From JABDIP01 sp965250245 (GTDB taxonomy: Bacteria; Pseudomonadota; Alphaproteobacteria; DSM-16000; Inquilinaceae), in NCBI GenBank assembly GCA_965250245.1, contig OZ252296.1, positions 5,146,001 to 5,210,000 of the forward strand: DNA of 64,000 bases. The letters run 5' to 3'. The first letter of the stretch is position 1, and the number at the start of each line of letters is the position of its first letter. Positions 50,477-59,259 of the stretch are shown in pieces. Position numbers and translations under genes: made by a program. The notes under the pieces are model-generated. The model was not told where the DNA came from and did no database searches. It was given only the letters and a program-made list of their open reading frames with translations.

Positions 50477-51457
50477 ATGCCCGCTGACCATCAGGTTGTC
50501 ACCATCGGCAACGCCATTGTCGACGTCTTGAGTCATGAGGAGGATTCGTTCCTGGAAGCGGAGGGGCTGGCCAAGGGCTCGATGAACCTGATCGACGCCG
50601 AACGGGCCGCCGACCTCTATGAGCGCACCGGCCCGGCGGTGGAGATGTCCGGCGGCTCGGCGGCCAACACCGCCGTCGGCGTGGCCTCCTTCGGCGGCAC
50701 CGCCGGCTTCATCGGCAAGGTCTGCAACGACCAGCTGGGCGAGGTGTTCACCCACGACATCCGCGCCGCCGGCGTCACCTTCGAGAGCCGGCCGCTCACA
50801 GGCAGCCCGCCCACCGCGCGCAGCTTCATCCTGATCACCCCGGATGGCCACCGGACAATGAACACCATGCTGGGCGCGTGCGTTGAGTTGGGGCCCCCGG
50901 ATGTGGATGCAGCGCTGATCGAAAGCGCCCAGGTGACCTATCTGGAAGGCTATCTGTGGGACAAGCCGACGGCCAAGGAGGCCTTCGTCAAGGCCGCCGA
51001 CATCGCCCATGCCGCCGGCCGCCGCGTCTCGCTCACCCTGTCGGACTCGTTCTGCGTCGACCGCCACCGGGACAGCTTCAAGACGCTGATCTCCGGCCAG
51101 GTCGACATCCTGTTCGGCAACGAGCACGAGATCACCGCGCTGTACGAGGTCGCGACCCTGGAAGAGGCGATGGACAGGGTGCGCGGTGAATGCGAGATCA
51201 CGGTGATCACCCGCAGCGAGCATGGCTCACTGGTGATGGCCGGCGGAGACGTTCATGAGGTGGCAGCGGAACCTGTGGCCAAGGTGGTGGACACGACGGG
51301 CGCCGGCGATCTCTACGCCGCCGGCTTCCTGTTCGGCTTCACCCAGGGCCGGCATCTCGCCGAATGTGCCCGCCTGGGCAGCATCGCCGCCGCCGAGGTG
51401 ATCAGCCATGTCGGCCCGCGGCCACAGGTCTCGCTGGCCGAGCTGATCCCGGCCTGA
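50477..51457 (+). CDS. Adenosine kinase (PfkB family)
   Basis: 326-aa ribokinase-fold sugar/nucleoside kinase. N-terminal VVTIGNAIVDVL, SGGSAANTAVGVASFGG (substrate lid, 53-69), and the C-terminal DTTGAGDLYAAGF with the catalytic Asp. The pattern closely follows alphaproteobacterial proteins annotated as adenosine kinase, which salvage adenosine to AMP; a ribokinase-like specificity remains possible. ATG 50477. Confidence 0.85.
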   Translation: MPADHQVVTIGNAIVDVLSHEEDSFLEAEGLAKGSMNLIDAERAADLYERTGPAVEMSGGSAANTAVGVASFGGTAGFIGKVCNDQLGEVFTHDIRAAGVTFESRPLTGSPPTARSFILITPDGHRTMNTMLGACVELGPPDVDAALIESAQVTYLEGYLWDKPTAKEAFVKAADIAHAAGRRVSLTLSDSFCVDRHRDSFKTLISGQVDILFGNEHEITALYEVATLEEAMDRVRGECEITVITRSEHGSLVMAGGDVHEVAAEPVAKVVDTTGAGDLYAAGFLFGFTQGRHLAECARLGSIAAAEVISHVGPRPQVSLAELIPA

Positions 51458-51460
51458 CTC

Positions 51461-52147
51461 TCAATCCGACGCCGCGAGCATCTCGAGGACCTCGCCGACC
51501 AGCCGGACATCGCCGAAATTGCGATGGATGGCGGCGAAGGAGGCCAGGCACGCCCGCTCCGAAGACCCGACGACGGCATCGGCCAACAGGATCGTCCGGA
51601 ATCCGCAGGAATGCGCATCCCGCGCCGAGGCCTCGCAGCAGACATTCGCGACGATGCCGGCGATCAGGACCGTGTCGACGCCGCATTCCCTGAGCTGCGC
51701 CGCCGCATCGCATTGGCCGGGGAAGAACGCGCTGTAGCCAGTCTTCCGCGCATGCAGGTCGCCGGGCTCCGCGGCGAGGCTCGGATGCAGCGCGTTGCGC
51801 CCGCCTTCGTCCAAGGCCGCCGCCCGGTACCGTGCGGCATGTTCGTCGCCCAGGATCCGCGCGGCCAGGTCTGGATCGGTGGTGGGCGCGGGCCGGACCC
51901 AGAGGACCCTGCCGCCGCCGGCCCTCACGGCCTGTGCCGCGATGTTGATGCGGTCGGCCGCAGCCAGGGGCTTCGGGTCGTCGCCGACATGCAGATTGGT
52001 CATGTCCACCACGACCAGGGCCGTGGCTGCCGGCTCCACGTGCTCGAATGCGTAGGCGCGGCCGCGCCGGCGTTCCAGCCGCGCGATCAGGTCGGCCGGC
52101 AGCAGATCGACCGCGCGGTCGACCGCCGGCCCGCCGGCCAGGAACAC
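51461..52147 (-). CDS. Isochorismatase-family cysteine hydrolase
   Basis: 228-aa cysteine hydrolase with the family triad Asp48 (VVVDMTN), Lys135 (ARKTGYSAF) and Cys170 (GIVANVCCEASARDA), plus a conserved cis-peptide-type loop. The family includes nicotinamidases, carbamoyl-hydrolases and isochorismatases; the substrate is unassigned. GTG start 52147. It is convergent with the adenosine kinase gene (3-base gap) and follows a periplasmic binding-protein gene on the same strand. Confidence 0.85.
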   Translation of the reverse strand: MFLAGGPAVDRAVDLLPADLIARLERRRGRAYAFEHVEPAATALVVVDMTNLHVGDDPKPLAAADRINIAAQAVRAGGGRVLWVRPAPTTDPDLAARILGDEHAARYRAAALDEGGRNALHPSLAAEPGDLHARKTGYSAFFPGQCDAAAQLRECGVDTVLIAGIVANVCCEASARDAHSCGFRTILLADAVVGSSERACLASFAAIHRNFGDVRLVGEVLEMLAASD

Positions 52148-52172
52148 GCCCCAACCCCCGGATTCACAGCGG

Positions 52173-53990
52173 CTAGTCGTTCGACCACCAAGCGTCGACG
52201 GTGGAGATCATGCCGTAGAGCGGCTGGTAGTCGACATAGCCGAGATCGCCCCAATAGGCGATGTGGTCGATGTCGGAGAAGTAGAGCGGGATGATGTAGT
52301 GCCCCGCCCGCAGCACCCGGTCCAGGGCGCGGACCGCCGCCTCCAGCGCGTCGCGATCGGTGGCATTGGCGACCTCCGCGGCCAGGGCGTCGACCACCGG
52401 ATCGTTGACGCCGGCGTAGTTGCGGCTGCCCGGCGTGTTCACGAAGCGGCTGCCCCAATAGTTCACCTGCTCGTTGCCCGGCGACAGCGACACGCCCCAG
52501 CGGTGGATGATCATGTCGAACTCGTAGGTCTCGATGCGCGCGGAGTATTGCGCACTCTCCACCAGGCGGATGCGGGCTTCCACGCCCAGCCGCTTCAAAT
52601 TTTCCGCGAAGCTGGCCGCGATGCGCTCATCCGAGGCGCTGCGCAGCAGGATCTCGAAGGCCAGCGGCTCGCCGGTGCTGGCATGGACCCGGGTGCCCTC
52701 ACGGACCACCCAGCCGGCCTCGTCCAGCAGTTGCCCGGCACGGCGCAGATTGCTGCGGATATTGCCGTCGCCATCGGTCGTCGGCAGGGCCGGCGGGGCG
52801 GTGAACACCGAGGCGGGCACCAGGGCGCGATGCGGCTCCAGGAGTGCCAGTTCCGCCCCCTGCGGCGCCCCGCCGGCGGCCATGGAGGAGTTGGCGAAGA
52901 AGCTGTCGATGCGGCGGTACTGGCTGCGCAGGTAGTTGCGATTGACCCATTCGAAATCGAAGGCGTAGGTCAGCGCCTCGCGGACCTGGGCGTCGCGGAA
53001 CATCGGCTGGCGGGCGTTGAAGGCGAAGCCGCGCATGCCCTGGGCCCGGCCATGCGGCGCGTCCATCAGCGTCACCTCGCCGCTCTGCACCGCCGGAAAG
53101 TCGTAGGCCGTGGCCCAGCGCTCCAGGTTGAAGTCGAGCCGGTAGTTGTAGTCGCCGGCGGTGAAGGCCTGCAGCGCGATGGAGGCGTCGCGGTAGTAGT
53201 CGTAGCGCAGCGTGTCGAAATTGAACTGGCCGCGGAAGGCCGGCAGTTCCGCCCCCCACCAGTCCTCGACCCGCTCCAGGGTGAGCTGGCGGCCCGGATC
53301 GACATCGGCGATGCGATAGGGGCCGCCGCCCAGCGGCGGCTCCAGGCTGGTCTCGTCGAAGGTATTCGCCGTGTAGTAGGCCTTGCTGAAGATCGGCATC
53401 AGCGACAGGACCAGCGGGGTCTCGCGGTCGGAGTCGTCGCTCAGGTTGAAGCGCACCGCGTGAGCGCCGACCCGCTGGACGGTCTCGATCCGCTGGTAAT
53501 ATTGCCGCTTGCCCGGCGTGCCCTGCTCGCGATGGGTCTCCATGGAGAAGACCACGTCGTCGACGGTGATCGGCGTGCCGTCATGCCAGCGCGCATCGGG
53601 GTTCAGGTGGAAGGTGACCCAGCTGCGGTCCGGCGGCGTCTCGATCTCCTCGGCCAGATAGCCGTACATGGTGAAGGGCTCGTCCCAATTCCGCGTCATC
53701 AGCGTCGGGAAGACATAAGCCGACACGCCGGCCGCGGCATCGCCGGTGACGATGAACGGATTCAGGCTGTCGAAACTGCCGATCTCCGCCCGAATCAGCG
53801 TGCCGCCCTTCGGCGCGTCCGGGTTGGCGAAGTCGAAATGGGTGAAATCGGCGCCGTGCTTGGGATCGCCGTGCATGGCGATGGCGTGGGCCACCGTCGA
53901 GTCCTCGGCCCGGGCCGGGGCGGTGCCGGCAAGTCCGGTCATCAGCAGGATCGCGCAAAGGGCGGTGAGGGGGCGCTGACGGTGGATCAT
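52173..53990 (-). CDS. Periplasmic substrate-binding protein of a peptide/opine ABC transporter (YejA-like)
   Basis: 605-aa class-C binding protein with a signal peptide (1-28, ARA cleavage) and the SBP_bac_5 fold. Characteristic AIAMHGDPKHGADFTHFDFANPDAPKGG start, SLNPFIVTGDA, ARWHDGTPITVDDVVFSMET, and LGGGPYRIADVDPGRQ match YejA-type proteins. No permease or ATPase genes are adjacent, so it may serve a transporter encoded elsewhere or be an orphan. ATG 53990 is preferred over an upstream in-frame start at 54086. Confidence 0.88.
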   Translation of the reverse strand: MIHRQRPLTALCAILLMTGLAGTAPARAEDSTVAHAIAMHGDPKHGADFTHFDFANPDAPKGGTLIRAEIGSFDSLNPFIVTGDAAAGVSAYVFPTLMTRNWDEPFTMYGYLAEEIETPPDRSWVTFHLNPDARWHDGTPITVDDVVFSMETHREQGTPGKRQYYQRIETVQRVGAHAVRFNLSDDSDRETPLVLSLMPIFSKAYYTANTFDETSLEPPLGGGPYRIADVDPGRQLTLERVEDWWGAELPAFRGQFNFDTLRYDYYRDASIALQAFTAGDYNYRLDFNLERWATAYDFPAVQSGEVTLMDAPHGRAQGMRGFAFNARQPMFRDAQVREALTYAFDFEWVNRNYLRSQYRRIDSFFANSSMAAGGAPQGAELALLEPHRALVPASVFTAPPALPTTDGDGNIRSNLRRAGQLLDEAGWVVREGTRVHASTGEPLAFEILLRSASDERIAASFAENLKRLGVEARIRLVESAQYSARIETYEFDMIIHRWGVSLSPGNEQVNYWGSRFVNTPGSRNYAGVNDPVVDALAAEVANATDRDALEAAVRALDRVLRAGHYIIPLYFSDIDHIAYWGDLGYVDYQPLYGMISTVDAWWSND

Positions 53991-54208
53991 GGTCGGAGGT
54001 GTCCGGCAGTTGGAGGGGCGGCCCGGCATGCAGCGGGATGCCGTCGCGAATCGGGCCGGCGCCAAGGGAAACTCGGCAACGGTCACGCTGCGGCCAAATC
54101 ATGGCCTAATCTGGGTCGAGTCCAGGGCCTATGTCATAGAGTTGGCACAAGGGTTCCCCTATTATGCCGCCCCGTCGACAGTCCTGCGACGACAGTTCCG
54201 AGCGCCAT

Positions 54209-55624
54209 ATGCCACTTTCCAAGATCCCGGTCGGCGACGATCCGCCACGGGAAATCAATGTCATAATCGAGAACCCGCTGGGCGGTGATCCGGTCAAGTA
54301 CGAGCTCGACAAGGACAGCGGCGCGATGTTCGTCGACCGCTTCCTGCACACCGCCATGTACTATCCGGGGAATTACGGCTTCGTGCCGCACACCTTGTCC
54401 GGCGATGGCGATCCCGTCGACGTCCTGGTCGTCGGCCGGGTGCCGGTGATGCCGGGCGCGGTGATGCGCTCGCGCCCCGTCGGGGTGCTGGTCATGGAGG
54501 ACGAGGCCGGCGAGGACGAAAAGGTCCTGGCGGTGCCCGTCGACCGGCTGCATCCCTACTTCACCGACGTTGCGAGCTATCAGGACCTGCCGCAGATCCT
54601 GCTGGACCAGGTCAGCCATTTCTTCTCCCACTACAAGGATCTGGAGAAGGGCAAGTGGTCCCGGATCCTGCGCTGGGGCGGGCCGGAGGAGGCCGGCGCC
54701 ATGATCATGGCCGGTGTCGCCCGGGCGCGGGAGCGCGGCGACGTGGCCGAGCGTGCGCCTGCGGCGGAGCCGGCCGCGGCACCGAAGCCGTCGATCCTGA
54801 AGAAACCGGAGCCCGAGCCGGCCGCCGCCGAGGAGTCGGTCGAGAGCCCCGGCGGCGTCACCAAATGGACCAGCAAGCTGTTCGGTCGCGGCGACCCGGA
54901 ACCGGAGACGCAGCCCATCGAGGAGCCGGTGATGGCCGCGGCGGAAGCCCCCGCCCCCGAGCCGGCTCCCGAGCCCGTCCCCGAACCGGTTCCGGAGCCG
55001 GTCGCCGAGGAGCCGGTCGCCAAGGAGCCCGCCGCGCCGAAGGTCGACCCGATCGTGGCGGCCGGGCTGGCACCGCAGCCCGATCCGGATGCACCTGCGC
55101 CCGTCGACATCAAGGGCCGGGTGGAGATCTTCGTCGGCGACATCACCAAGATGGACGTCGATGTGATCGCCAACTCGGCCAATGAGCGGCTGCGCAGCAG
55201 CGGCGGCGTCGACGGCGCCATCCACCGTGCCGCCGGCCCGGATTTGCAGAAGGCCTGCAACGAGCTGGGCGGCTGCCCGACCGGCATGTGCAAGATGACC
55301 GGTGCCTTCGACCTGCCGGCCAAGGCGATCATCCACTGCGTCGGCCCGGTCTGGCATGGCGGCGAGCGCGGCGAGGAAGGGCTGCTGGCAAGCTGCTACC
55401 GCTCCGCCCTGGAGCTGGCCGGCGAAAAGGGCATGAGCTCGATCGCATTCCCGGCGATCAGCACCGGCATTTACGGATTTCCGCCCGACAAAGCGGCGAA
55501 GATCGCCAGCCGGGTGGCCAGGGAGTTCCTGGCGGACAATACGTCCATGGACCGGATCGTCTTCGTCTGCTTCGATTCGGAAACGGAGGAACACTACAAG
55601 AGCGCGCTCCCCGAACTGGCCTGA
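54209..55624 (+). CDS. Inorganic pyrophosphatase fused to a macro (ADP-ribose-binding) domain
   Basis: 471 aa. Residues 1-178 are a complete family-I soluble pyrophosphatase: Glu21, Lys30, Glu32, Arg44, Tyr56, Asp66, Asp68, Asp71, Asp98, Asp103 and Lys105 align with the E. coli metal and phosphate ligands. Residues about 179-298 are a Pro/Glu/Ala-rich linker with a PSILKK motif. Residues 299-471 are a macro domain of the MacroD/YmdB type (VDVIANSANERL, SSGGVDGAIHRAAG, CPTGMCKMTG, SIAFPAISTGIYGFP), expected to bind ADP-ribose and deacetylate O-acetyl-ADP-ribose or remove ADP-ribose. ATG 54209 is the canonical pyrophosphatase start. pat follows after 57 bases. Confidence 0.9.
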   Translation: MPLSKIPVGDDPPREINVIIENPLGGDPVKYELDKDSGAMFVDRFLHTAMYYPGNYGFVPHTLSGDGDPVDVLVVGRVPVMPGAVMRSRPVGVLVMEDEAGEDEKVLAVPVDRLHPYFTDVASYQDLPQILLDQVSHFFSHYKDLEKGKWSRILRWGGPEEAGAMIMAGVARARERGDVAERAPAAEPAAAPKPSILKKPEPEPAAAEESVESPGGVTKWTSKLFGRGDPEPETQPIEEPVMAAAEAPAPEPAPEPVPEPVPEPVAEEPVAKEPAAPKVDPIVAAGLAPQPDPDAPAPVDIKGRVEIFVGDITKMDVDVIANSANERLRSSGGVDGAIHRAAGPDLQKACNELGGCPTGMCKMTGAFDLPAKAIIHCVGPVWHGGERGEEGLLASCYRSALELAGEKGMSSIAFPAISTGIYGFPPDKAAKIASRVAREFLADNTSMDRIVFVCFDSETEEHYKSALPELA

Positions 55625-55681
55625 CCGCCCGCGCCGGGCTGGTCGGGCTGTCCGCCCGTTACCCGAAAGGGCCGTATCGGC

Positions 55682-58375
55682 ATGAGCGTTCGAAACCTGG
55701 ACCGGCTGTTCGCCCCGCGATCGATCGCGGTCATCGGCGCCAGCCGGCGTACCCGTTCGGTCGGGGCGGTGCTGACCCGCAATCTTATGCAGGCCGGCTT
55801 CGACGGGCCGGTGATGGCGGTCAACCCGCATGAGCGGGCGATCGAATCCATGCTGGTCTACAACAGCGTCGCCGAGCTGCCGGAGACCCCGGACCTGGCG
55901 GCGATCTGTTCGCCGCCGCACACCGTGCCCCAGATCATCTCCGAACTCGGCAAACGCGGCACCAAGGCTGCGGTCGTCATCACCGCCGGGTTCGGCGAGG
56001 GCGGCGACGGCGAGGGGACGGATCTCAAGCAACGAATGCTGGACGCCGCCCGGCCGCACCTGATGCGGATCGTCGGGCCGAACTGCGTCGGCATCATGGT
56101 GCCGCCGCATGGCGTCAACGCCAGCTTCGTGCACGTGCCGCCGCTGCCGGGCGATATCGGCTTCGTCACCCAATCCGGCGCCATCGCCACCTCGATCGTC
56201 GACTGGGCGACCCATCGCGGGATCGGCTTCTCGCACATCGTATCGCTCGGCAACATGGCCGATGTGGATTTTGGCGACATGCTGGACTACCTGGCCGCCG
56301 ATCAGCACACCCGCGCCATCCTGCTTTACATCGAGGCGGTCACCGACGCGCGCAAGTTCCTGTCGGCCGGCCGGGCGGCGGCCCGGAACAAGCCGGTCAT
56401 CGTGATCAAGTCCGGGCGCAACGAAGCGGCGGCCCGGGCGGCGGCCTCCCATACCGGGGCGCTGGCCGGCTCCGACGCGGTCTACGACGCCGCCTTCCGC
56501 CGCGCCGGCATGCTGCGGGTCTACGGCCTGGCGGAGCTGTTCGACGCGCTGGAGACGCTGGCCAGCGGCCTGCGCATCGGCGGCGAGCGGCTGGCGATCC
56601 TGACCAATGGCGGCGGCATCGGCGTGCTGGCCATCGAATCCCTGGTCGACCATGGCGGCGTGCCGGCGGAGCTTTCCGATGGCACGCTTGGGGCGCTGAA
56701 CGCGGTCCTGCCGCCGACCTGGTCGCACGGCAATCCCGTGGACATCATCGGCGACGCCACCGGCGAGCGCTACGCCGCGGCGCTGGAGGCGCTGCTTACG
56801 GAGCCGGGCAAGGACGCGGTGCTGGTGATGAATTGCCCGACCGCCGTCGCCGACAGCCTGGAGGCGGCCGAGGCGGTGGTGTCGGCCCTGGAGAAGCGCC
56901 GCCGGGCGCCGGTCCTGACCAGCTGGCTCGGCGAGGGGGCGGCGGCGGAAGCCCGCCGGCTGTTCGCCGAGCACCGCATCCCGACCTACGAGACGCCGGG
57001 CCAGGCGACCCGCGCCTTCATGCATCTGGTGGCCTACAAGCGGAACCAGGAACTGCTGATGGAGACGCCGCCATCGGTTTCGGAGGACGAGGCGCCGGAT
57101 ACCGAGGCGGCGAACCGGCTCTTGGACGCCGCCCTGTCCGAGGGCCGGGAGTGGCTGACCGAGCCCGAGGCGAAGGCGGTGCTGGCGGCCTATGGCATCC
57201 CGGTGGTCGAGACGGTCAGCGTCGATGACCCGGAGAGCGCGGCCGCGGCGGCCGACCGGCTCGGGGGACCGACCGCGCTGAAGATCCTGTCACCGGACAT
57301 CACCCACAAATCGGATATCGGCGGCGTCCGGCTCAACCTGACCGGCGGGCCGGCGGTCAAGTCGGCGGCGGAGGAGATGCACGCGGCCATCGCCAAGGCC
57401 GCGCCGGACGCCAGGATCGAGGGCTTCAGCGTGCAGCGCATGGCGCGGATCGGCGATGCCCACGAGTTGATCGTCGGGATCGCCGACGATGCGGTGTTCG
57501 GGCCGGTGCTGCTGTTCGGGGCCGGCGGCACCGCGGTGGAGGTGCTGCGCGACAAGGCGATCGGCCTGCCGCCGCTGAACATGGTCCTGGCCCGCGACAT
57601 GATCGCCCGGACCCGGGTCAGCCGCCTGCTGCGCGGATACCGCAGCCGGCCGGCAGCCGACCGCGACGCGATCGCGCGGACCCTCGTCAGGCTGGCGCAG
57701 CTGGCGACCGATTGCCGGCAGCTGGTGGAGCTGGACATCAACCCGCTGCTGGCCGACGAGACCGGCGTCATCGCCCTGGACGCCCGGATCAAGGTGCAGC
57801 CGCCGCCCGGGACCCGGCGCCTGTCGATCCGGCCCTACCCGCGGGCGCTGGAGAAATCGGTCCGCCTGGCCGACGGGCGGGAGTTCCTGCTGCGGCCGAT
57901 CCGGCCGGAGGACGAGCCGCTGCTGCAGGACATGCTGGACCACTCCACCACGGAGGACATCCGGCTGCGCTTCTTCACGCCGCTGAAACGGCTGACCCAT
58001 GAGGTGGCCGCGCGGCTGAGCCAGATCGACTACGACCGGGAGATGGCCCTGGTCGCCGAGGCGCCGGACCCGGAGCAGGGGCGCGACACGATCTGGGGCG
58101 TGGTCCGCATCGCCGCCGACCCGGACAACGAGACCGCCGAATACGGCATCATGGTCCGCTCGGACATCAAGGGGCATGGCCTCGGCCACCTGCTGATGAC
58201 CGAGATCCTGGGCTATGCCCGCCGGCGCGGCGTCGGCACCGTCTATGGCGAGGTGCTGCGGGAGAACACCACGATGCTGAAGATGGCCGACGACCTCGGC
58301 TTCACCCGCGGCCAGTCCGAGGACGAGCCCGGGGTGGTGCACGTATCGATCCGGCTGCGGGATGACGGGAGCTGA
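55682..58375 (+). CDS. pat: Pat-type fusion: NDP-forming acyl-CoA synthetase domains plus GNAT acetyltransferase
   Basis: 897 aa: CoA-binding Rossmann domain (about 10-135: LFAPRSIAVIGASRR), ligase-CoA domain (150-300), ATP-grasp domain (about 490-715: LKILSPDITHKSDIGG) and a C-terminal GNAT domain (735-890: IRPEDEPLLQDMLD, RSDIKGHGLGHLLMTEIL, CoA loop). The architecture matches YfiQ/Pat, which acetylates lysines of acetyl-CoA synthetase and other targets. Unlike enterobacterial Pat, where the phospho-histidine of the synthetase half is reported lost, a His257 lies in ASHTGALAGS, so the synthetase half may be active. Confidence 0.9.
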   Translation: MSVRNLDRLFAPRSIAVIGASRRTRSVGAVLTRNLMQAGFDGPVMAVNPHERAIESMLVYNSVAELPETPDLAAICSPPHTVPQIISELGKRGTKAAVVITAGFGEGGDGEGTDLKQRMLDAARPHLMRIVGPNCVGIMVPPHGVNASFVHVPPLPGDIGFVTQSGAIATSIVDWATHRGIGFSHIVSLGNMADVDFGDMLDYLAADQHTRAILLYIEAVTDARKFLSAGRAAARNKPVIVIKSGRNEAAARAAASHTGALAGSDAVYDAAFRRAGMLRVYGLAELFDALETLASGLRIGGERLAILTNGGGIGVLAIESLVDHGGVPAELSDGTLGALNAVLPPTWSHGNPVDIIGDATGERYAAALEALLTEPGKDAVLVMNCPTAVADSLEAAEAVVSALEKRRRAPVLTSWLGEGAAAEARRLFAEHRIPTYETPGQATRAFMHLVAYKRNQELLMETPPSVSEDEAPDTEAANRLLDAALSEGREWLTEPEAKAVLAAYGIPVVETVSVDDPESAAAAADRLGGPTALKILSPDITHKSDIGGVRLNLTGGPAVKSAAEEMHAAIAKAAPDARIEGFSVQRMARIGDAHELIVGIADDAVFGPVLLFGAGGTAVEVLRDKAIGLPPLNMVLARDMIARTRVSRLLRGYRSRPAADRDAIARTLVRLAQLATDCRQLVELDINPLLADETGVIALDARIKVQPPPGTRRLSIRPYPRALEKSVRLADGREFLLRPIRPEDEPLLQDMLDHSTTEDIRLRFFTPLKRLTHEVAARLSQIDYDREMALVAEAPDPEQGRDTIWGVVRIAADPDNETAEYGIMVRSDIKGHGLGHLLMTEILGYARRRGVGTVYGEVLRENTTMLKMADDLGFTRGQSEDEPGVVHVSIRLRDDGS

Positions 58376-58400
58376 CAGCCTCGGCTTCAGGTCTTGCGCT

Positions 58401-58533
58401 GCCCTCACCCGGCTCGCTAAGGCTCGCCACCCTCTCCCAAAGGGAGAGGGTTTCACCGCTCAGGTTTGGCTAAGTTGCCCTCTCCCTCTGGGAGAGGGAG
58501 GGCCCCGACGCGAAGCGGCGGGAGGGTGAGGGC
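58401..58533. repeat. CCTCACCCTCCC-type intergenic inverted repeat, copy B
   Basis: Related to 29030-29166: left GCCCTCACCC... and right GGGAGGGTGAGGGC ends, with two internal CCCTCTCCC / GGGAGAGGG pairs and a GGCTCGCTAAGGCTCGCC segment. It occupies the pat-phoB gap and would be transcribed from both sides. Confidence 0.75.
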
Positions 58534-58554
58534 TGCCACTGACCAGCCGCCGCC

Positions 58555-59259
58555 TTACGCCGGCGCCGCGTCCAGCGCGTAGCCGGCGGAGCGGACGGTG
58601 CGGATCAGGTCGGTGCGGGCGCCGTCATTGAGCGCCTTGCGCAGGCGGCGGATATGCACGTCGACGGTGCGCGGCTCGACATAGACGTCGCGGCCCCAGA
58701 CCGCGTCCAGCAGCCGCTCGCGGCTGAACACCCGCTGCGGGTGCTCCAGGAAGTGGCGCAGCAGGCGGAACTCGGTCGGCCCCAGATGGATTTCGTGGCC
58801 CGAGCGGCGGACCCGATGGGCGGCCAGGTCCATCTCCACATCGGCATAGCGCAGCAGCTCGTCCGGCGCGGTCGCGGGGCCGGTGCGGCGCATCACCGCC
58901 CGCACCCGCGCGATCAGCTCGGACATGGAAAACGGCTTGGCGACGTAGTCGTCGGCGCCAGTGTCCAGGCCGCGCACCCGGTCGGTCTCGTCGCCGCGGG
59001 CGGTCAGCATGATGATCGGCACGTTGCGGCTTTGCGGCCGGCGGCGGAGCTGGCGGCAGACCTCCAGCCCGGACCGGTGCGGCAGCATCCAGTCCAGCAG
59101 GATCAGGTCCGGGCTCTCCTCCTCGGCGATCAGCAGGGCCTCGTCGCCGTCGCCGGCGACCAGGACTTCGTAGCCTTCCCGTTCGAGATTGTACGACAGC
59201 AGGGTGACCAGATCGGCCTCGTCCTCGACGACCAGGATGCGGGACCGGGTCTCGCTCAT
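58555..59259 (-). CDS. phoB: Phosphate regulon response regulator PhoB
   Basis: OmpR/PhoB-class activator of phosphate starvation genes. 234 aa: receiver domain (3-125) with VVEDEADL acidic pocket, phosphoacceptor Asp56 in LLDWMLP, Thr/Lys switch LTARGDE...VAKPFS, and a C-terminal winged helix (140-230; LGPTEFRLLRHFLEHPQRVFSRERLLDAVWG) typical of PhoB. Last gene of the pst operon, overlapping phoU by 4 bases. A phoR kinase gene is not in the window; it usually lies upstream of pstS. Confidence 0.95.
   Translation of the reverse strand: MSETRSRILVVEDEADLVTLLSYNLEREGYEVLVAGDGDEALLIAEEESPDLILLDWMLPHRSGLEVCRQLRRRPQSRNVPIIMLTARGDETDRVRGLDTGADDYVAKPFSMSELIARVRAVMRRTGPATAPDELLRYADVEMDLAAHRVRRSGHEIHLGPTEFRLLRHFLEHPQRVFSRERLLDAVWGRDVYVEPRTVDVHIRRLRKALNDGARTDLIRTVRSAGYALDAAPA

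Noticed and set aside
54140..54170. Sigma-54 promoter (TGGCAC-N5-TTCC) before the pyrophosphatase-macro gene
   Set aside because: The -12 element should read TTGC; TTCC loses the key GC, and no activator site or enhancer is evident.
54134..57025. A 963-residue open frame opposite the pyrophosphatase-macro and pat genes
   Set aside because: Antisense to two genes with complete catalytic motifs; its own translation is Arg/Gly/Asp-rich with no recognisable domain.
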